Shown here: positions 29,651-39,654 of the stretch, piece by piece
Layout of the letters: each line of letters begins with the position of its first letter
Numbering within the stretch: position 1 is the first letter of the stretch
DNA from: Spirosoma telluris
GTDB taxonomy: Bacteria; Bacteroidota; Bacteroidia; Cytophagales; Spirosomataceae
DNA length: 64,000 nucleotides
Assembly: GCA_003259005.1 (NCBI GenBank)
Contig: QLII01000001.1
Span: 6,811,001-6,875,000 of the forward strand
Direction: 5' to 3'
The notes under the pieces: model-generated
Database searches by the model: none
What the model was told of the DNA's origin: nothing
The model's input: the letters and a program-made list of their open reading frames with translations, nothing else
Made by a program: the position numbers and the translations under genes

Positions 29651-31221
29651 TCACCGCGCCACGACCATCCGTTTGGTAAGGAAACCCCGCGTCGTTTCAA
29701 CTTGAAGTACATAATCGCCAGTGGGTAAATTACCTACGTTTAGCAACACCGACGTTGATGTTGGCCGGGAGCTATCCACCGAGATAAACCGCCCCTGCAT
29801 GTTCGCGACCTGGACCGATTTTACACCCTGTACGAGCCAGTCTGATTCCAGTACCACCGTTGCAGATGCTGGGTTTGGGTAGAGCCTTGCTTCAGTTGCG
29901 CCGGGGTCAATGGCTGTAACCACCGCTGGCGCTCGGAACACAGTAGCGACTGGAAAGTCTTTGAAAAGAGTAGCCGTTTCCGTACTGGCGTCGGTGCCGA
30001 ACCAATCCGTTAGGATGGCGGCATACACCTGTCGGAAATCGGTCTGCATTTTCAGGTTGTTGTTGTCCAGGTCGCTTAGGTTCGGGTTCTTGCCCACCAT
30101 CGGCGATTTAATGGCGGTGCCAAACACAAACATGGGTGCCGACGTGCCGTGGTCGGTGCCGTAGCTGCCATTCGAGATTGCCCGCCGACCGAATTCCGAG
30201 AACGTCATGCCTACAACCCGATCGTCGACTTTCAATTGCGTCAGGTCGTTCTGGAAAGCTAAAACAGCGTCAGAAAGCGTTCTGAGCAGATTAGCATGGG
30301 TGCCAGTCGTTGTGTCGGTAGCCACCACCTGAGCAGCATGGTTATCGAAACCGCCCAGCGTCACATAATAAACTTTGGTTTGCAGTCCACCCGAAATAAG
30401 TCGGGCAATGATTTTGAGCTGATCGCCAAGGGCGTTGGCTGTGGGGTAGGTAGCCAGATTTTTCCCTTTGCCTGCCGCCGTTTTAATCTGCCCGGCGTAG
30501 CTCACCGAACTGGCCTGCTGTTGTCGAATATACTCAATTTGCTGACCAGCATAACCCGTTAAATTGGTAGCGGGGCATTGGGCTTATCTCCCACCAGGCG
30601 GGCGAAGGTTTCAGGGTCCTGTAGGACAATTGCCATGGAATCCGTTGGGCCAAGAAGGGTGGTAGTCGTTACATAACCGATCTGAATGGCTGGCGGATCA
30701 GGCATTTGGGTCGTTGGATACTTATCCGGGAAACCAGGAAAACGTTGATCCAGATACCGACCTGCCCAGCCTGAGGTGGCTGTTTGGTTGGAGTCAACGG
30801 CGGTCATCCAGATGTCGCTGGCGCGGAAGTGGGAAAAGTTGGGCGTTGGATAAGACACCCCCTGCACAATACTGAGTTTACCATCGTTGAACAGTTGCTG
30901 CATACCCGTCATGGCGGGGTGCAGGCCCGTTCCAGCGTAGTTTTTTAACTTGAGGGCTTTAGCTTCCGGTATGGCAATGTTGCCCCGAAAACTAGGTGAG
31001 GTGTACACGCTCATCTGGTCGAGAGGAATCACCATATTCAGGCCATCATTGCCGCCCTGCAACTGAATAATTACCAGCACCCGGTCGCTTTGATCGGCCA
31101 GGCTAATCAATGATTGAATGAACGAGGATGGTCGCGCAAACGCTTTGGCCCCGTAGCCGTCAATCAGAACCGGCAGCACCAGCGACGAAGCTGCATAGTG
31201 GAGAAAATTACGACGCTTCAT
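29651..31221 (-). CDS. DUF1501 protein with twin-arginine-like leader and type IX tail, frameshifted in this sequence
   Basis: Restored length 523 aa. The leader MKRRNFLHYAASSLVLPVL suggests Tat export. The DUF1501 core shows VLVIIQLQGGNDGLNMVIP, GLHPAMTGM, FSHFRASDIWMTA, DDRVVGMTFSEFGRR and GTDHGTSAPMFVFG, related to sulfatase-like folds. The tail (ARLYPNPASATVVLESDW ... LTKRMVVAR) is a type A sorting domain. Frame is lost after DKPNAP; one base in the G run 30572-30575 gives PATNLTGYAGQQ. It is paired with the DUF1800 gene upstream, a common Bacteroidota and Planctomycete pair of unknown function. Confidence 0.88.
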
Positions 31222-31297
31222 AATTAATGAGTGATTGAGCGAATGAGTGAATGATAGAATAGCTGCCGCAAAAGCATTCGCTCATTCCTTCATTCAC
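31222..31297. repeat. Imperfect palindrome of GAGTGATTGAGCGAATGAG words
   Basis: The left arm (about 31226-31259) and right arm (31270-31297) pair imperfectly through GAATGAG/CTCATTC words. The 19-base segment at 31229-31247 is identical to 37041-37059, so it is dispersed. It fills the gap between the DUF1800 stop and DUF1501 start. Confidence 0.75.
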
Positions 31298-31299
31298 AA

Positions 31300-32850
31300 T
31301 TAAACAATCTGGTACTCGGCCATGCGGAAAATATATTGCAGGAACGTGGTTAGTTTTAGTTGTACGGCCTGTTTCTTGGCTGTATCGTTCGGAACTTTTA
31401 TATAGTCGTTCCACTCGCTGGTCCATTCATAACGGGGAATGGAGCCGAGCAGAACCGTATCGGTCAGGAAATCTTTCTGGGCCTGATCCAGCGGTATGGA
31501 GAGCAGTTGACCAGTCATATCCGAAACCAGTTTTGCCGGATCAGTTGGGTCCGACATTGTTTTGGCATAGGTCAGTCCATCAACAACCACTTTGCCATTC
31601 AGCTTCTGAGCGCCGTTGGTGAGTACATCGCCAAAATTCCCCCGTAGCCCCAGCGTCGTGGAGTTAATCCATTGCTGGTAATAGCCCGTTTGGTAGTAGG
31701 CCGTCCAACCGAAAACCGTGGGTGGGTTCAGTAAGTCCTGCTGCTCTTCTTTAATTCGGGCATTTATGTAATTCCCAATTTGGTAATAGGCCGTTATATT
31801 CTGAGTCGGGTCAGGGGCCTGTAACCCCCAGAACCGCAATGTACCTATCACTAAATCGGTGGGCGATTTAATTACCGCTCCACGCAGGGCTTCATCGAAG
31901 AAATGCTGGCTCTGGAAAAGAGCCGCCAATACGGGCTTGATCTCAAAATTCGCTTTGCGAAATAAATCAGCTAGTGGCTGGATAAAATTTGTTTCAACCG
32001 TGTCTGGAATATCGGAGTTGATGAACCAACGGTACAGTTTCCGGCAGATATACTGGGGCGTTTCTACGTTCTTCAGGATCATATCCACAAGATCGGTCAG
32101 TTCATCCAAACCCGCACTAGCTCCTGTCCGGCCTTTGATGACGGTATTCTGATAGGTTGCGGAGAACGTTTTGTCGGTCGTGTCATGCCGATTTGCTCGA
32201 AAGGTGCTGCCAATCGTTGCCGTAGTTACGTCACGATAGCCCGTGTCGGCCCATCCTGTTAGCACTTTAGCGGCAGTCCGAACATCCGCTTCGGTATAGC
32301 CGCCATTGCGCCCAATGGTAAACAACTCCTGAAGTTCGCGGGCATAGTTTTCATTAGCTGTGCCAACCACATTCTGGTTTCCGTTCAGAAACCGGAGCAT
32401 GGCCGGGTCTTGTGTAATGGCTATAGTGAAAGCTTTGAAGTTTCCTAATGCATATTGCCGAAGCAATGCGTTGTACCGATACATATACCGGTAATCATTC
32501 ACTGTCGAATCATTGGTGACGAAATGATTCGACCAGAACAAGGTCATTTTTTCGATCAGCGATACCGGCTGGTTGAGCATCAAATTGGCCCACCACATTT
32601 TTATATACGCTTCAAACGTACCCTGATTCGTTGTGTCGAAAGGCTGATCCGTAAATGTCTTGCTCGTTTTTAGATCAAGTGGGAGGGCAGGAGCTGGCTG
32701 ATCGGCCAGGAGTTTGGTTATGATCTGGCCCGCCGTTTGGCCCGTTAGCGTCTTAATCTGGCCAGGCGTGGGGCCGAAGGTTGCTCGTCGGAGCAGGTAA
32801 GCTACCTGGTCTGCCGTCAGAGGTTTTGTATACGCATCGAGTAGAGCCAC
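31300..32850 (-). CDS. DUF1800 family protein
   Basis: 516 aa. It begins directly with the family signature ADQVAYLLRRATFGPTPGQI and continues with MTLFWSNHFV, YNALLRQYALGNFKAFTIAI, NENYARELQELFTIG, FRANRHDTTDKTF and PQYICRKLYRWFI, all typical of DUF1800. There is no obvious signal peptide. It precedes the DUF1501 gene on the same strand with an 78-base palindrome between, and the two are presumably co-transcribed and work together. Confidence 0.92.
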   Translation of the reverse strand: MALLDAYTKPLTADQVAYLLRRATFGPTPGQIKTLTGQTAGQIITKLLADQPAPALPLDLKTSKTFTDQPFDTTNQGTFEAYIKMWWANLMLNQPVSLIEKMTLFWSNHFVTNDSTVNDYRYMYRYNALLRQYALGNFKAFTIAITQDPAMLRFLNGNQNVVGTANENYARELQELFTIGRNGGYTEADVRTAAKVLTGWADTGYRDVTTATIGSTFRANRHDTTDKTFSATYQNTVIKGRTGASAGLDELTDLVDMILKNVETPQYICRKLYRWFINSDIPDTVETNFIQPLADLFRKANFEIKPVLAALFQSQHFFDEALRGAVIKSPTDLVIGTLRFWGLQAPDPTQNITAYYQIGNYINARIKEEQQDLLNPPTVFGWTAYYQTGYYQQWINSTTLGLRGNFGDVLTNGAQKLNGKVVVDGLTYAKTMSDPTDPAKLVSDMTGQLLSIPLDQAQKDFLTDTVLLGSIPRYEWTSEWNDYIKVPNDTAKKQAVQLKLTTFLQYIFRMAEYQIV

Positions 32851-32959
32851 GGTATCAGTGATTTTATGTGTTCAGGAGGTTTGTAGCAGACTGACAATCA
32901 TGTACGCTCCAAGGTTTAATCAATATAGTCTAATTAATTGATATTTAATTTAGTTACCT

Positions 32960-33002
32960 ATAAAAAAGCCCCATAGCTGGAAGACTACGGGGCTTTTTTA
33001 TA
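32960..33002. terminator. Bidirectional-looking intrinsic terminator
   Basis: ATAAAAAAGCCCC near 32960-32972 pairs with GGGGCTTTTTTAT at 32989-33002 around a short loop. A second hairpin, CTTCCCGAAAC/GTTTCGGGAAG at 33012-33040, follows. Both lie between the stop of the minus-strand MFS gene (33051) and the start of the DUF1800 gene, so they terminate the MFS transcript. Confidence 0.85.
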
Positions 33003-33050
33003 GGTTAAAAACTTCCCGAAACTTCTAAAGTTTCGGGAAGCTGATTGAGC

Positions 33051-34301
33051 TTATAACTGAGGTTGCTCCAGCACAACACTTTCGTCAACGTGGCCTGCCT
33101 TGCGGTTACGCATCCAGAACCATAGCAGCGTGAACGCAACAATCAGGATAATGGGAAAGGTTGTCATTCGAAGCAGGGTTGCCTGCCCGGCGGCTAATTC
33201 CAGCGCATCGCCAGAAAGTCCCGCTGAAGCTTTTTCAACACGAGCACTGTCAATCCATCCACCAATAATAGGTTGCCAGATAGAGGTTGAAAACATACCT
33301 ACACCGCCAACAATCGACATGCCCAACGCGCCACTTAATGGAATGCGCTCGGCCACAAAACCGATCATGGTTGGCCAGAAGTAGCACACCCCAATGGCAA
33401 AGAATATAGCAGCCACATAGGCCATTGCGCCTGTTTGTGTGCTAAAGAGATAGATACCGATGGTCGCAAAAACAGCCCCGCCCAGCAGTACACCCGTCTG
33501 GTCGAGCCGGTGAATGATGGGGCCACCAAAATACCGGCCAACGGCCATCAGGCCGGTTACCAGAGCCAAAATCAATAATGGCTCGGCTCCGCTTTTGCTC
33601 AGGATAAGGGCCGTCCATTGCTGGGGACCGAATTCCGAAATGGCCGTTATGGCCATACAGCAGAAAATAAAAATGTAAAGTGGGTTAAGCATGGCGCTAA
33701 AGTTTTCAGAGAGCGACATGGCCCCTTCCACTTTAGCTTTAGGAAACGCCTGGCCAAAAAACAGGAATGCGTACGCTACGGCGGGTATCATAATGATCCA
33801 GATTTGCGCCTGCCAGCTCATGCCCATTTTGCTCATGGCCAGCGAAATCAGGCTACCAACTACAATGCCGCCCGGAAACCACATATGGAAACGGTTTAGC
33901 ATCTTGTTCATGGTTATACCCGTATACATGTCGGCAATCATAGGATTACAGGCAGCTTCGGTACAGCCATTGCCAATACCAATGAATAGTGTTGAAATAA
34001 GCAGGGTTGAATAGCCACCTGCATAAATGGTTAGCAGGATACCCAGCGTATGACACACAAACGCTACATTCATAATAATTTTTGGGCCAACCGTATTGTA
34101 GACTAAGCCACCCACGATCATTGAAATAGGAAAACCTAAAAACCACATGGAGTTAATAAAGCCTAACTGCTCGGCAGTCAGACCAAACTCAGTACCCAAC
34201 TGAGGCAAAATACCCGCCCGAATACTGAACGAGAAAGCAGTAGTAATAAGAGCAAGACAGCTAGCCAGGAATAGCCGCGAAGGATTAACGGTTTGATTCA
34301 T
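33051..34301 (-). CDS. MFS transporter of the sugar locus
   Basis: 416 aa from the ATG at 34301; the long in-frame extension upstream is not membrane-like. Twelve hydrophobic helices are visible (e.g. INSMWFLGFPISMIVGGLVY, ATIGIYLFSTQTGAMAYVAA). The layout resembles sugar permeases of Bacteroidota that accompany Gfo/Idh/MocA genes. It is divergent from such a pair (34619, 35898). The substrate is not known. Confidence 0.87.
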   Translation of the reverse strand: MNQTVNPSRLFLASCLALITTAFSFSIRAGILPQLGTEFGLTAEQLGFINSMWFLGFPISMIVGGLVYNTVGPKIIMNVAFVCHTLGILLTIYAGGYSTLLISTLFIGIGNGCTEAACNPMIADMYTGITMNKMLNRFHMWFPGGIVVGSLISLAMSKMGMSWQAQIWIIMIPAVAYAFLFFGQAFPKAKVEGAMSLSENFSAMLNPLYIFIFCCMAITAISEFGPQQWTALILSKSGAEPLLILALVTGLMAVGRYFGGPIIHRLDQTGVLLGGAVFATIGIYLFSTQTGAMAYVAAIFFAIGVCYFWPTMIGFVAERIPLSGALGMSIVGGVGMFSTSIWQPIIGGWIDSARVEKASAGLSGDALELAAGQATLLRMTTFPIILIVAFTLLWFWMRNRKAGHVDESVVLEQPQL

Positions 34302-34618
34302 TTTCTGAAAGAGAGGGGATTTAGTGAGTTTACTAGTTAAGCTAAAAAAGCAAAAGGCGGGAAAGGGTATAAACTCCCCGCTTAACCATCGTTTTTGTGC
34401 AAAATTTCCGAAAAATAAGAGAAAACAACTAATTTCCAGCCGTAAAATAAGCAAGTAGGTTTGGTAACGAACCGTCTTGATAAAATAACCTTCGGATTAT
34501 ACAGAGTTGAGCCTTCCTTGGGTTGGTCTAGCTTTATTGGTTCGAAGGGTACTGCCTATTAATAAAACGTTCATAATCAATTGTAAAGTATCCGTTACGG
34601 AACTCAACTGAAACACCG
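34302..34618. other. Divergent promoter region
   Basis: About 317 bases between the MFS gene and the first Gfo/Idh/MocA gene. No gene or strong palindrome is visible. It should contain both promoters; no convincing operator was identified. Confidence 0.45.
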
Positions 34619-35769
34619 ATGCACAGAAAATTGCGAATGGGTATGGTTGGCGGAGGCCTTGATGCCTTCATTGGAGCCGTTCACCGTCGGGCCGCTGGTT
34701 TCGATGGCGAAATCGAATTAGTGTGTGGCTGCTTTAGCTCATCGCCCGATAAATCGAAAGCTGCCGGTCATGCGCTCTACCTGCCCGAAAACCGGGTTTA
34801 TACCTCGTTTGAGGAAATGATTTTAACCGAAAAGGACTTGCCGGAAGGCGAACGAATGGATTTTTTATCTATCGTCACGCCTAATCACATGCACTTTCCA
34901 CCCGCCAAAATGGCGCTCGAAAATGGCTTCCATGTGATGTGCGATAAGCCAATGACGCTGACGCTGGAAGAGGCTAAAGAACTGGCTGGAATTGTTGAGA
35001 AATCGGGCCTGGTGTTTGGTCTGACTCACAACTACACCGGTTATCCAATGGTGAAAGAAGCCCGCGACATGGTTCGTAGTGGCAAGTTGGGTAAAATCCG
35101 GAAAGTAGTGGTTGAGTATCCGCAGGGATGGTTGTCGAAAAAAGAAGAAGACAACGATTATAAACAGGCGATCTGGCGTACTGATCCGGCCAAATCAGGT
35201 GCCGCTGGTTGCATGGGCGATATTGGTACCCATGCCGAAAACCTGGCCGAGTATGTAACGGGTCTTCAAATCAGTGAACTCTGTGCCGATTTAACGGCAT
35301 TCGTTCCAGGGCGTCAACTAGATGATGATGGCAATGTGCTGTTGCGCTTCGAGGGTGGTGCTAAAGGAGTGTTACATGCCAGCCAGATTGCCAATGGCGA
35401 AGAGAATGCGCTGAAAATCTATGTTTATGGTGAACTAGGGGCCTGGAATGGCATCAAATGGAGCCCAACACCCTCAAGTATAAAACCCAGGAAGGGCAGC
35501 GCATTATCCGGCCGAATGTGGGCACCTTGTCGGCATCCGCATCCGCTCATTGGCGTATGCCGTCGGGCCACCCCGAAGGCTTCTTTGAAGCGTTCGCGAA
35601 CCTGTACCGCAACTTCGCCTACGCGGTGAAAGCCCATATGGAAGGCCGTGATCCTGATCCCATTTACGATTTCCCCAAAGCCGCCGATGGCGTTCGTGGG
35701 CTGGCGTTTATCGATACCGTCATCGCGTCGAACAAGAGCGAGGAGAAGTGGACGAAGTTTGTGGCTTAA
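34619..35769 (+). CDS. Gfo/Idh/MocA-family oxidoreductase, frameshifted in this sequence
   Basis: Restored length 383 aa. The NAD(P)-binding Rossmann start is MGMVGGGLDAFIGAVHR, the catalytic Lys motif is CDKPMTLTLEEAKEL, and DIGTHAENLAEYVTGL carries the His/Asp typical of the C-terminal domain. Frame is lost at ELGAW; one extra base in the G run 35438-35441 gives GELGGLEWHQMEPN, the normal family sequence. It would oxidise or reduce a sugar or cyclitol hydroxyl. It starts a same-strand group with 35898 and 37516. Confidence 0.9.
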
Positions 35770-35771
35770 GA

Positions 35772-35876
35772 TTTAAACGCAAAGGGCGCAGAGATAAACG
35801 CAAAGAACGCTAAGAACCTTTGCTTTTACCTTTGCGCTCTCTGCGTATACCTTTGCGCTCTTTGCGTTTGAAAATT
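35772..35876. repeat. Imperfect palindrome of AACGCAAAGAGCGC words
   Basis: The left half (AAACGCAAAGGGCGCAGAGA, 35774 onward) repeats itself as direct words and pairs with the right half (35819-35872), whose reverse complement reads CAAACGCAAAGAGCGCAAAG. It separates two Gfo/Idh/MocA genes. The same kind of word is common between Cytophagales genes, so it is probably a genome-wide repeat. Confidence 0.75.
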
Positions 35877-35897
35877 TATACTACAAAACCCAAACCA

Positions 35898-37046
35898 ATG
35901 CAAAAAATTAATGTTGGTGTCGTTGGCACCGGATTCATCGGCCCCGCGCATATCGAAGCGTTGCGTCGCCTGCCGAATACAAATGTTCTCGCCCTTTGCG
36001 AAGTAACGACCGAACTGGCTCGTCAGAAAGCCGATCAGCTGGGTATCGAACGCGCCTGCACGTTTGATGAACTGCTGAAGATGGATGACATCAAAGTGGT
36101 ACACATTTGTACGCCTAACTTCCTGCACTATTCGCAATCAAAAGCGGCTTTAGAGGCTGGAAAGCACGTTGTCTGTGAAAAACCGCTGGCGAAAGATCTG
36201 CACGAAGCTGAAGAGTTGGTGAAACTGGCCAAAGAAACCGGATTGGTCAACGCCGTCCATTTTAATCTACGCTATTATCCGCTGGTTCGTCAGATGAAAG
36301 TGATGCGCGAGCAGGATGATCTGGGTGAAGTCTATTCCATTATCGGATCGTACTTACAGGATTGGCTCTTCTACGACACCGACTACAACTGGCGTCTGGA
36401 ACCCGATAAATCAGGTGATTCCCGCGCCATTGCCGACATTGGTTCGCACTTAATGGATAGCCTGGAATACATCACTGGCCTGAAAACAGTAGCCGTAATG
36501 GCTGATTTCAATACGGTGCATAAACTCCGTAAGAAGCCCCTGAAACCCGTTGAAACGTATTCGGGCAAAATGCTTCAGCCCGAAGATTATGCCGATGTCC
36601 CCATCAATACCGAAGATCACGCCAATGTATTGCTTCGGTTCGATAATGGTAACCGGGGTGTTATCACGGTATCTCAGGTATCGGCAGGGCGTAAAAACCA
36701 GATGAAACTGGAGATTGCCGGATCGAAGAAAACCTATGCCTGGAACTCCGAAGCGCCCAACGAAATGTGGATCGGTAACCGCGATGGGGCCAACCAGTCG
36801 TTCATGCGTGATCCATCCTTAGCGCACCCCGAAGCTCGCTCAGTGATTTCATTCCCCGGTGGCCATAACGAGGGCTTCCCCGATACATCGAAGCAGTTGT
36901 TTAAGGAAGTCTACGCAGCCATTGAAGCGGGAAAGCAGCCCGAAAACCCCACTTACCCAACCTTCGCTGATGGCTACCGCGAATTATTGATTTGCGAGAA
37001 GATTCTGGAATCGAACCGCAAGCAGGCGTGGGTTACCATTGAGTGA
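35898..37046 (+). CDS. Gfo/Idh/MocA-family oxidoreductase
   Basis: 382 aa from the ATG at 35898. It has the Rossmann start INVGVVGTGFIGPAHIEAL, catalytic motif VCEKPLAKDLHEAEELV and IADIGSHLMDSLEYITGL. Upstream in-frame codons run through the palindrome and were excluded. It is the second oxidoreductase of the sugar locus. Sequence differences from its neighbour (34619) are large, so they probably act on different steps or substrates. Confidence 0.94.
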   Translation: MQKINVGVVGTGFIGPAHIEALRRLPNTNVLALCEVTTELARQKADQLGIERACTFDELLKMDDIKVVHICTPNFLHYSQSKAALEAGKHVVCEKPLAKDLHEAEELVKLAKETGLVNAVHFNLRYYPLVRQMKVMREQDDLGEVYSIIGSYLQDWLFYDTDYNWRLEPDKSGDSRAIADIGSHLMDSLEYITGLKTVAVMADFNTVHKLRKKPLKPVETYSGKMLQPEDYADVPINTEDHANVLLRFDNGNRGVITVSQVSAGRKNQMKLEIAGSKKTYAWNSEAPNEMWIGNRDGANQSFMRDPSLAHPEARSVISFPGGHNEGFPDTSKQLFKEVYAAIEAGKQPENPTYPTFADGYRELLICEKILESNRKQAWVTIE

Positions 37047-37510
37047 TTGAGCGAATGAGCGATTGACCGGGACGCCGGAGCGGTGAAATGTATGGAAACT
37101 CCTCGATTGGATAAAGGTGAATTTGCAGATGGTATTGAAAAGCGTCTGAAAACGTTCACTCTTCGCTGCGTTCAAGTTTTTAGAGCATTACCTAAATCAT
37201 ACGAATCTCAACATTTTGGGAAGCAATTGGTACGCAATTCATCGTCATCAGCAGCCAATTATCGTGCTGTTAGACGTGCTCGTAGTCAAAATGAATTCTT
37301 TGCCAAACTCAGTATTGTTGTCGAAGAATTAGATGAGTCATTATTTTGGCTTGAGATGCTAATTTTTACTGAAATTTTACCAGAAAATCGATTGAATAAT
37401 TTGATTGATGAGCGCTATCAGCTGTTAAAAGTATTGGCCAAATCACGTAACAATACCGGAAACAGCTAGAGCATAGTTCACTCAATCACTCAATCACTAA
37501 TTCACTCAAT
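37041..37510. repeat. Palindrome arms flanking the four-helix-bundle gene
   Basis: The left arm at 37041-37066 (GAGTGATTGAGCGAATGAG start, overlapping the oxidoreductase stop) pairs with the right arm at 37477-37510 (reverse complement contains GAGTGATTGAGTGA). The left arm shares 19 identical bases with 31229-31247. The only gene between the arms is the four-helix-bundle ORF. Confidence 0.7.
37083..37469 (+). CDS. Four-helix-bundle protein (23S rRNA intervening-sequence protein family)
   Basis: 128 aa; METPRLDKGEF at 37092 is an alternative start. It is all-helical with the family words LVRNSSSSAANYRAVRRARS, EFFAKLSIVVEELDES and FWLEMLI. These proteins were first found inside 23S rRNA intervening sequences but are scattered in Bacteroidota genomes. 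Function is unclear, perhaps RNA or DNA binding. It is inserted between two sugar genes and bracketed by palindrome arms; its base composition is more AT-rich than theirs. Confidence 0.9.
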   Translation: MKCMETPRLDKGEFADGIEKRLKTFTLRCVQVFRALPKSYESQHFGKQLVRNSSSSAANYRAVRRARSQNEFFAKLSIVVEELDESLFWLEMLIFTEILPENRLNNLIDERYQLLKVLAKSRNNTGNS

Positions 37511-37515
37511 AATCC

Positions 37516-38568
37516 ATGAAAACAATGAAAGGCCCGGGCATATTCCTTGCCCAATTCCTAGGGGATACAGAACCATTTAACAGTCTTGAGTCCATCGCGA
37601 AGTATATGGCCGATCTAGGCTATAAAGGTGTTCAAATTCCAACCTGGGACCCGCGTTTGATCGACCTCAAAAAAGCCTCCGAGAGCCTAACCTATTGCGA
37701 TGAGTTAAAAGGTAAACTCAAAGACATCGGCGTCGAAATCACCGAACTGGCTACTCACTTGCAGGGCCAACTAGTGGCCGTTCACCCGGCTTACGGTCCC
37801 ATGTTCGATGGCTTCGGGCCAGCCGAATTGGCAGGTAAACCGAAAGACCAACAAGCGTGGGCGGTCGATCAGTTGCTGATGACCGCTAAAGCTAGCAAAA
37901 ACCTTGGTCTAGCAGCTAGTCCAACGTTTTCGGGGGCTTTGCTGTGGCCGTTTATCTATCCCTGGCCGCAGCGTCCGGCGGGTCTGGTCGAGACAGGCTT
38001 CAAAGAACTTGCCGACCGCTGGTTGCCTATTTTGAACGCCTATGATGAAGCGGGTGTCGATTTGGCCTACGAACTGCACCCCGGCGAAGACTTACACGAT
38101 GGGATTACCTTCGAGATGTTCCTGGAAAAAGTAGGTAATCACCCACGTGCGGGTATTAACTATGACCCAAGCCACTTTGTGCTCCAGCAACTGGATTACC
38201 TGCAATTCATCGACTTCTACCACGACCGTATCTATGCGTATCACGTAAAAGATGCCGAGTTTAATCCAACGGGTAAACAGGGTGTATATGGTGGTTATCA
38301 GGGCTGGGTTGAGCGGGCAGGCCGCTTCCGGTCACTAGGTGACGGACAAGTTGACTTCTCAGGCATTTTCTCCAAACTGGCGCAATATGACTATGATCGC
38401 TGGGCGGTATTGGAGTGGGAGTGCGCCCTGAAGCACCCCGAACAAGGTGCTGCCGAAGGTGCCCCCTTCATCGAAAGCCACATCATCCGCGTTACCGAAC
38501 GAGCCTTCGACGACTTCGCCGGAACTGGTGCCGATGATGCCTTTAATAAGAAGGTGTTGGGCTTGTAA
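37516..38568 (+). CDS. Sugar phosphate isomerase/epimerase (TIM barrel)
   Basis: 350 aa. The AP-endonuclease-2 TIM-barrel pattern is present: YMADLGYKGVQIPTWDP, VEITELATHLQGQLVAVHP, DLAYELHPGEDLHDG (metal Glu), AGINYDPSHFVLQQ, IYAYHVKDAEF and a late WAVLEWECALKHPE. It is cytoplasmic (no leader). It follows the two Gfo/Idh/MocA genes, so it likely acts on the keto-sugar they produce. A terminator-like hairpin follows at 38604. Confidence 0.93.
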   Translation: MKTMKGPGIFLAQFLGDTEPFNSLESIAKYMADLGYKGVQIPTWDPRLIDLKKASESLTYCDELKGKLKDIGVEITELATHLQGQLVAVHPAYGPMFDGFGPAELAGKPKDQQAWAVDQLLMTAKASKNLGLAASPTFSGALLWPFIYPWPQRPAGLVETGFKELADRWLPILNAYDEAGVDLAYELHPGEDLHDGITFEMFLEKVGNHPRAGINYDPSHFVLQQLDYLQFIDFYHDRIYAYHVKDAEFNPTGKQGVYGGYQGWVERAGRFRSLGDGQVDFSGIFSKLAQYDYDRWAVLEWECALKHPEQGAAEGAPFIESHIIRVTERAFDDFAGTGADDAFNKKVLGL

Positions 38569-38603
38569 GGTTGAATATGCAAATTGTAATACATTACCAT
38601 CAC

Positions 38604-38633
38604 GTGCCGGGGGCGTCGCCTTCGGCACTTTTT
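38604..38633 (+). terminator. Intrinsic terminator of the sugar locus
   Basis: GTGCCGGGGGC at 38604-38614 pairs (two G-U pairs) with GCCTTCGGCAC at 38618-38628, followed by TTTTT. It lies 35 bases past the isomerase stop and ahead of the Rpn nuclease gene. Confidence 0.78.
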
Positions 38634-38648
38634 GTACACCGTAACAAA

Positions 38649-39506
38649 ATGGATTCATTATATTCTGATGAGCAAATTTTTATACCGCTTATATCTGATT
38701 ATGGATTTAAAGTAACATTTGGGAATGAGTCAAATACGCTGTTTTTGCGTAAATCATTGCAGGCTCTGATTAAGTCGGATATACCAATCCGTGAAGTCCG
38801 GTTTGATAAGAATACATTTGAAGGCACTACCCAGGATGGTAGAAGTGGGATTTTTGATTTGGCCTGTATTGACGAAAATGGCAATCACTTTATTGTTGAG
38901 ATGCAGTATGGCGACGCTCCGCATTTTGTTCAACGTATGAAGTTTTATGCATTTCACAAGCTGAATGTATTAGTAGAGAAAGGAGATTTTGACTATGGCC
39001 GTTTGCCCAAAATTTATTGTATTGGTGTTTTAGCCAAGCCTATTTTGCCTTATCTGGATTATCATACAGTAGTCAATCTGCGTAGTGAGCAAGGCGAACT
39101 CATTGATGATCAGATGACGTTTGCAGTAATAGAATTGACTAAATTTACACTACAGGTTGAGGATATAAAAACAGATTTGGAAAAATTGCTTTACACGATG
39201 AAAACACTTCATAAAGCCAAAGAACCTATTCAGTTCCCTCAATTTTGGAACGAGGAATGGTTAAAAATAGCCATTGACGAATTAGATAGGCGTAAAATGA
39301 CACCAGACGAACGAGCTGCCTTTGCTATGATGATTGCTCGTAATGCAGAAGCCGTATATGCTGAGAAACGAAAAATTGAAGCGGTTAAAACTGATGCTGT
39401 CGAGCGGGCTTTGCAGGCTGGTTTAGCTGTTGACCTTATCGCTCAGATTAATAACGTATCCACTCAGTTTGTAGAGGAAATTCGTGCCCAACTTAATAAG
39501 ATTTAA
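38649..39506 (+). CDS. Rpn-family PD-(D/E)XK nuclease/transposase-like protein
   Basis: 285 aa from the ATG at 38649; the upstream in-frame stretch crosses the terminator. The nuclease core is GIFDLACIDENGNHFIVEMQ with D70, E84 and Q86, matching the Rpn/PDDEXK_2 family (recombination-promoting nucleases, also called putative transposases). The N-terminal FIPLISDYGFKVTFG is typical. A long charged helix lies at the C-terminus. It is a single gene with no inverted ends or target duplication seen. Confidence 0.9.
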   Translation: MDSLYSDEQIFIPLISDYGFKVTFGNESNTLFLRKSLQALIKSDIPIREVRFDKNTFEGTTQDGRSGIFDLACIDENGNHFIVEMQYGDAPHFVQRMKFYAFHKLNVLVEKGDFDYGRLPKIYCIGVLAKPILPYLDYHTVVNLRSEQGELIDDQMTFAVIELTKFTLQVEDIKTDLEKLLYTMKTLHKAKEPIQFPQFWNEEWLKIAIDELDRRKMTPDERAAFAMMIARNAEAVYAEKRKIEAVKTDAVERALQAGLAVDLIAQINNVSTQFVEEIRAQLNKI

Positions 39507-39654
39507 CTACTGTGCCGGAATGGGTGCTACCTTAAATAATAAGGTGCAAGGTTGTAACCGAATATATATTTATGATTTCTGTGATGTCGGGTTCTCAAAC
39601 TCGACACTTCTTTTTGTAAGAGGATTCTAATCGTTTAAAAAACAAACAACCCCT

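Noticed and set aside
37083..37469. 23S rRNA gene or its intervening sequence around the IVP gene
   Set aside because: No rRNA sequence flanks it; both neighbours are sugar metabolism genes.
38649..39506. Insertion sequence around the Rpn nuclease gene
   Set aside because: No terminal inverted repeats or target duplication seen at its edges; the family is often a stand-alone nuclease.
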